The notes under the pieces are model-generated. The model was given only the letters and a program-made list of their open reading frames with translations, ran no database searches and was not told the origin of the DNA. A stretch of DNA of 32,261 nt, taken from contig JAITNP010000048.1 of the NCBI GenBank assembly GCA_031290455.1, positions 1 through 32,261 on the forward strand. The letters are read 5' to 3'. Made by a program: the position numbers and the translations under genes. Positions 30,822 through 32,261 of the stretch are shown here, piece by piece. Position 1 is the stretch's first letter. Every line of letters begins with the position of its first letter. Source of the stretch: Treponema sp. Lineage in GTDB: Bacteria > Spirochaetota > Spirochaetia > Treponematales > Breznakiellaceae.

Positions 30822-32261
30822 CTACTGCTGCGTCCAAATGGCGCCGTCACGGGTATACATTCCCGCTTTTGTTCCGGTGGTATACGCAGTCCACAGGTTG
30901 TTACCGGTGCTACCGTAGTTGTTGTCAGGGAAACTATCGTTATTCCACGCCGTTGTGATGTTGCTTCCTGCCCCAAAGATTATGCTGGTAAGGCCGCTGC
31001 AATCGCGGAAAGCGTAGGCCCCAATGCTGGTAACGCTGCCCGGTATGCTCACGCTGGTAAGGCCGCTGCAATAGCGGAAAGCCTCCTCCCCAATGCTGGT
31101 AACGCTGCCCGTTATGGTCACGCTGGTAAGGCTATGACCTTGGAAAGCGGCGGCTATTGTATTGGTAACAACGTTCCCCGTTATGGTCACGCTGGTAAGG
31201 CCGTTGCAACCGTAGAAAGGGGAGTCCCCAATGTTGGTAACGTTGCCTGGTATGGTCACGCTGGTAAGGCCGCTGCACTCGTCGAAAGCGTAGTCCCCAA
31301 TGCTGGTAACGCTGTCCGGTATGGTCACGCTGGTAAGGCTGCTGCACTCGCCGAAAGCCATCGCCCCAATGCTGGTAACGCTGTCCGGTATGCTCACGCT
31401 GGTAAGGCCGCTGCAATCCTTGAAAGCGTATTCCCCAATGGTGGTAACGCTGCCCGGTATGGTCACGCTGGTAAGGCCGCTGCAATCGTAGAAAGCCTCC
31501 TCCCCAATGGTGGTAACGCTGCCCGGTATGGTCACGCTGGTAAGGCCGCTGCAACCGGCGAAAGCGCCGTACCCAATGCTGGTCAGCGTATTAGGCAGGT
31601 TGTTTAGCGCACCGCTTATCGCCCCAGGTACGCTAATGATGGTCGTTTTGTCGTTATTGTACAGTATGCCATCCTGCGCGGAGTATGCGGTATTGTCCGC
31701 TGCCACCGTAAATGACGTAAGGACCCTGCAACCGGAGAAAGCGATGTCCCCAATGCTGGTAACACTGCCCGGTATGGTCACGCCGGTAAGGCCGGTGCAA
31801 CCGGAGAAAGCGGAGTTCCCAATGCTGGTAACGCTGTCCGGCAGGTTTAGCGTACCGCTTTTCGCTCCCGGTACGCTAACGACGGTTGTTTTGGCTTTAT
31901 TGTACAGTATGCCATCCTGCGCAGAGTAGGCGATATTGTTCTCTGCCACAATAAACGCTGTAAGGCCGCTGCAACCAGCGAAAGCGCCCTCCCCAATGCT
32001 GGTAACGCTGCCCGGTATGGTTACGCCGGTAAGGCCGCTGCAATACCAGAAAGCTTCCCGCCCTATGCTGGTAACGCTGCCCGGTATGGTTACGCTGGTA
32101 AGGCCGGTGCAATAGGCGAAAGCCAGGAAGCCAATGCTGGTAACGCTGTTCGGTATGGTCACACTGGTAAGGCCGGTGCAATTGGCAAAAGCGTAGTTTT
32201 CGATCGTTGCTATACCCACAGGCAGGACCAAGCCCTTTATCCTGTTGCCCCCATCAATAGA
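30822..32261 (-). CDS. BspA-type leucine-rich repeat (LRR_5) surface protein, partial (open at right edge)
   Basis: Tandem 23-aa units such as GLTSVTIPGSVTSIGEEAFRYCS (69-bp DNA repeat). The frame stays open upstream of the listed Met to the window end (SIDGGNRIKGLVLPVG). Confidence 0.93.
   Translation of the reverse strand, partial: SIDGGNRIKGLVLPVGIATIENYAFANCTGLTSVTIPNSVTSIGFLAFAYCTGLTSVTIPGSVTSIGREAFWYCSGLTGVTIPGSVTSIGEGAFAGCSGLTAFIVAENNIAYSAQDGILYNKAKTTVVSVPGAKSGTLNLPDSVTSIGNSAFSGCTGLTGVTIPGSVTSIGDIAFSGCRVLTSFTVAADNTAYSAQDGILYNNDKTTIISVPGAISGALNNLPNTLTSIGYGAFAGCSGLTSVTIPGSVTTIGEEAFYDCSGLTSVTIPGSVTTIGEYAFKDCSGLTSVSIPDSVTSIGAMAFGECSSLTSVTIPDSVTSIGDYAFDECSGLTSVTIPGNVTNIGDSPFYGCNGLTSVTITGNVVTNTIAAAFQGHSLTSVTITGSVTSIGEEAFRYCSGLTSVSIPGSVTSIGAYAFRDCSGLTSIIFGAGSNITTAWNNDSFPDNNYGSTGNNLWTAYTTGTKAGMYTRDGAIWTQQ

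Noticed and set aside
30741-31607. Plus-strand 288-aa ORF with repeats (NAARYGHAGKAAAIVESLLPN)
   Set aside because: Antisense shadow of the 69-bp LRR repeats on the minus strand; the LRR_5 reading is clearly the coding one.
30960-32200. Regular direct repeats that could suggest CRISPR or a satellite
   Set aside because: Repeats are contiguous 69-bp coding units without unique spacers and translate to LRR_5 motifs.

Overview
The window looks like a fragment of a Treponema-like spirochaete chromosome, judging from the gene families and their style (inference). Main content, left to right: (1) an ABC importer operon: DUF3798-like lipoprotein, RbsA-type double ATPase, two permeases and a small membrane-anchored protein. 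(2) A phosphonate biosynthesis cluster: phosphonopyruvate decarboxylase, a fused nucleotidyltransferase/2-AEP transaminase (PntC type), and PEP mutase with an N-terminal nucleotidyltransferase-like domain. (3) A YjfB-like small protein and a histone-deacetylase-family hydrolase. (4) A decayed accessory island: IS1182-like transposase relic, a highly structured palindromic segment, an AT-rich adenine methylase with a truncated EcoRI-family endonuclease relic, 24-bp inverted repeats around the R-M module, and an aldo/keto reductase relic. (5) A putative H2-sensing module: 2Fe-2S protein, [FeFe]-hydrogenase-like PAS protein and SpoIIE-type PP2C phosphatase. (6) A 131-bp long hairpin followed by a frameshifted DUF4384-like relic. 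(7) A cobalamin riboswitch with a consensus promoter but no recognisable downstream gene. (8) mtaB, a TPR protein and a bactofilin on the minus strand. (9) A RadC/JAMM-DinG helicase fusion. (10) A TRAP transporter, tsaD, a GerM-domain protein, a degenerate aspartic protease fragment, and a BspA-type LRR protein running off the right edge. The best candidates for follow-up are the orphan B12 riboswitch, the RadC-DinG fusion, the dead EcoRI-like R-M cassette with its inverted repeats, and the sensory hydrogenase/phosphatase trio. All family calls come from reading motifs by eye. No database search was run.
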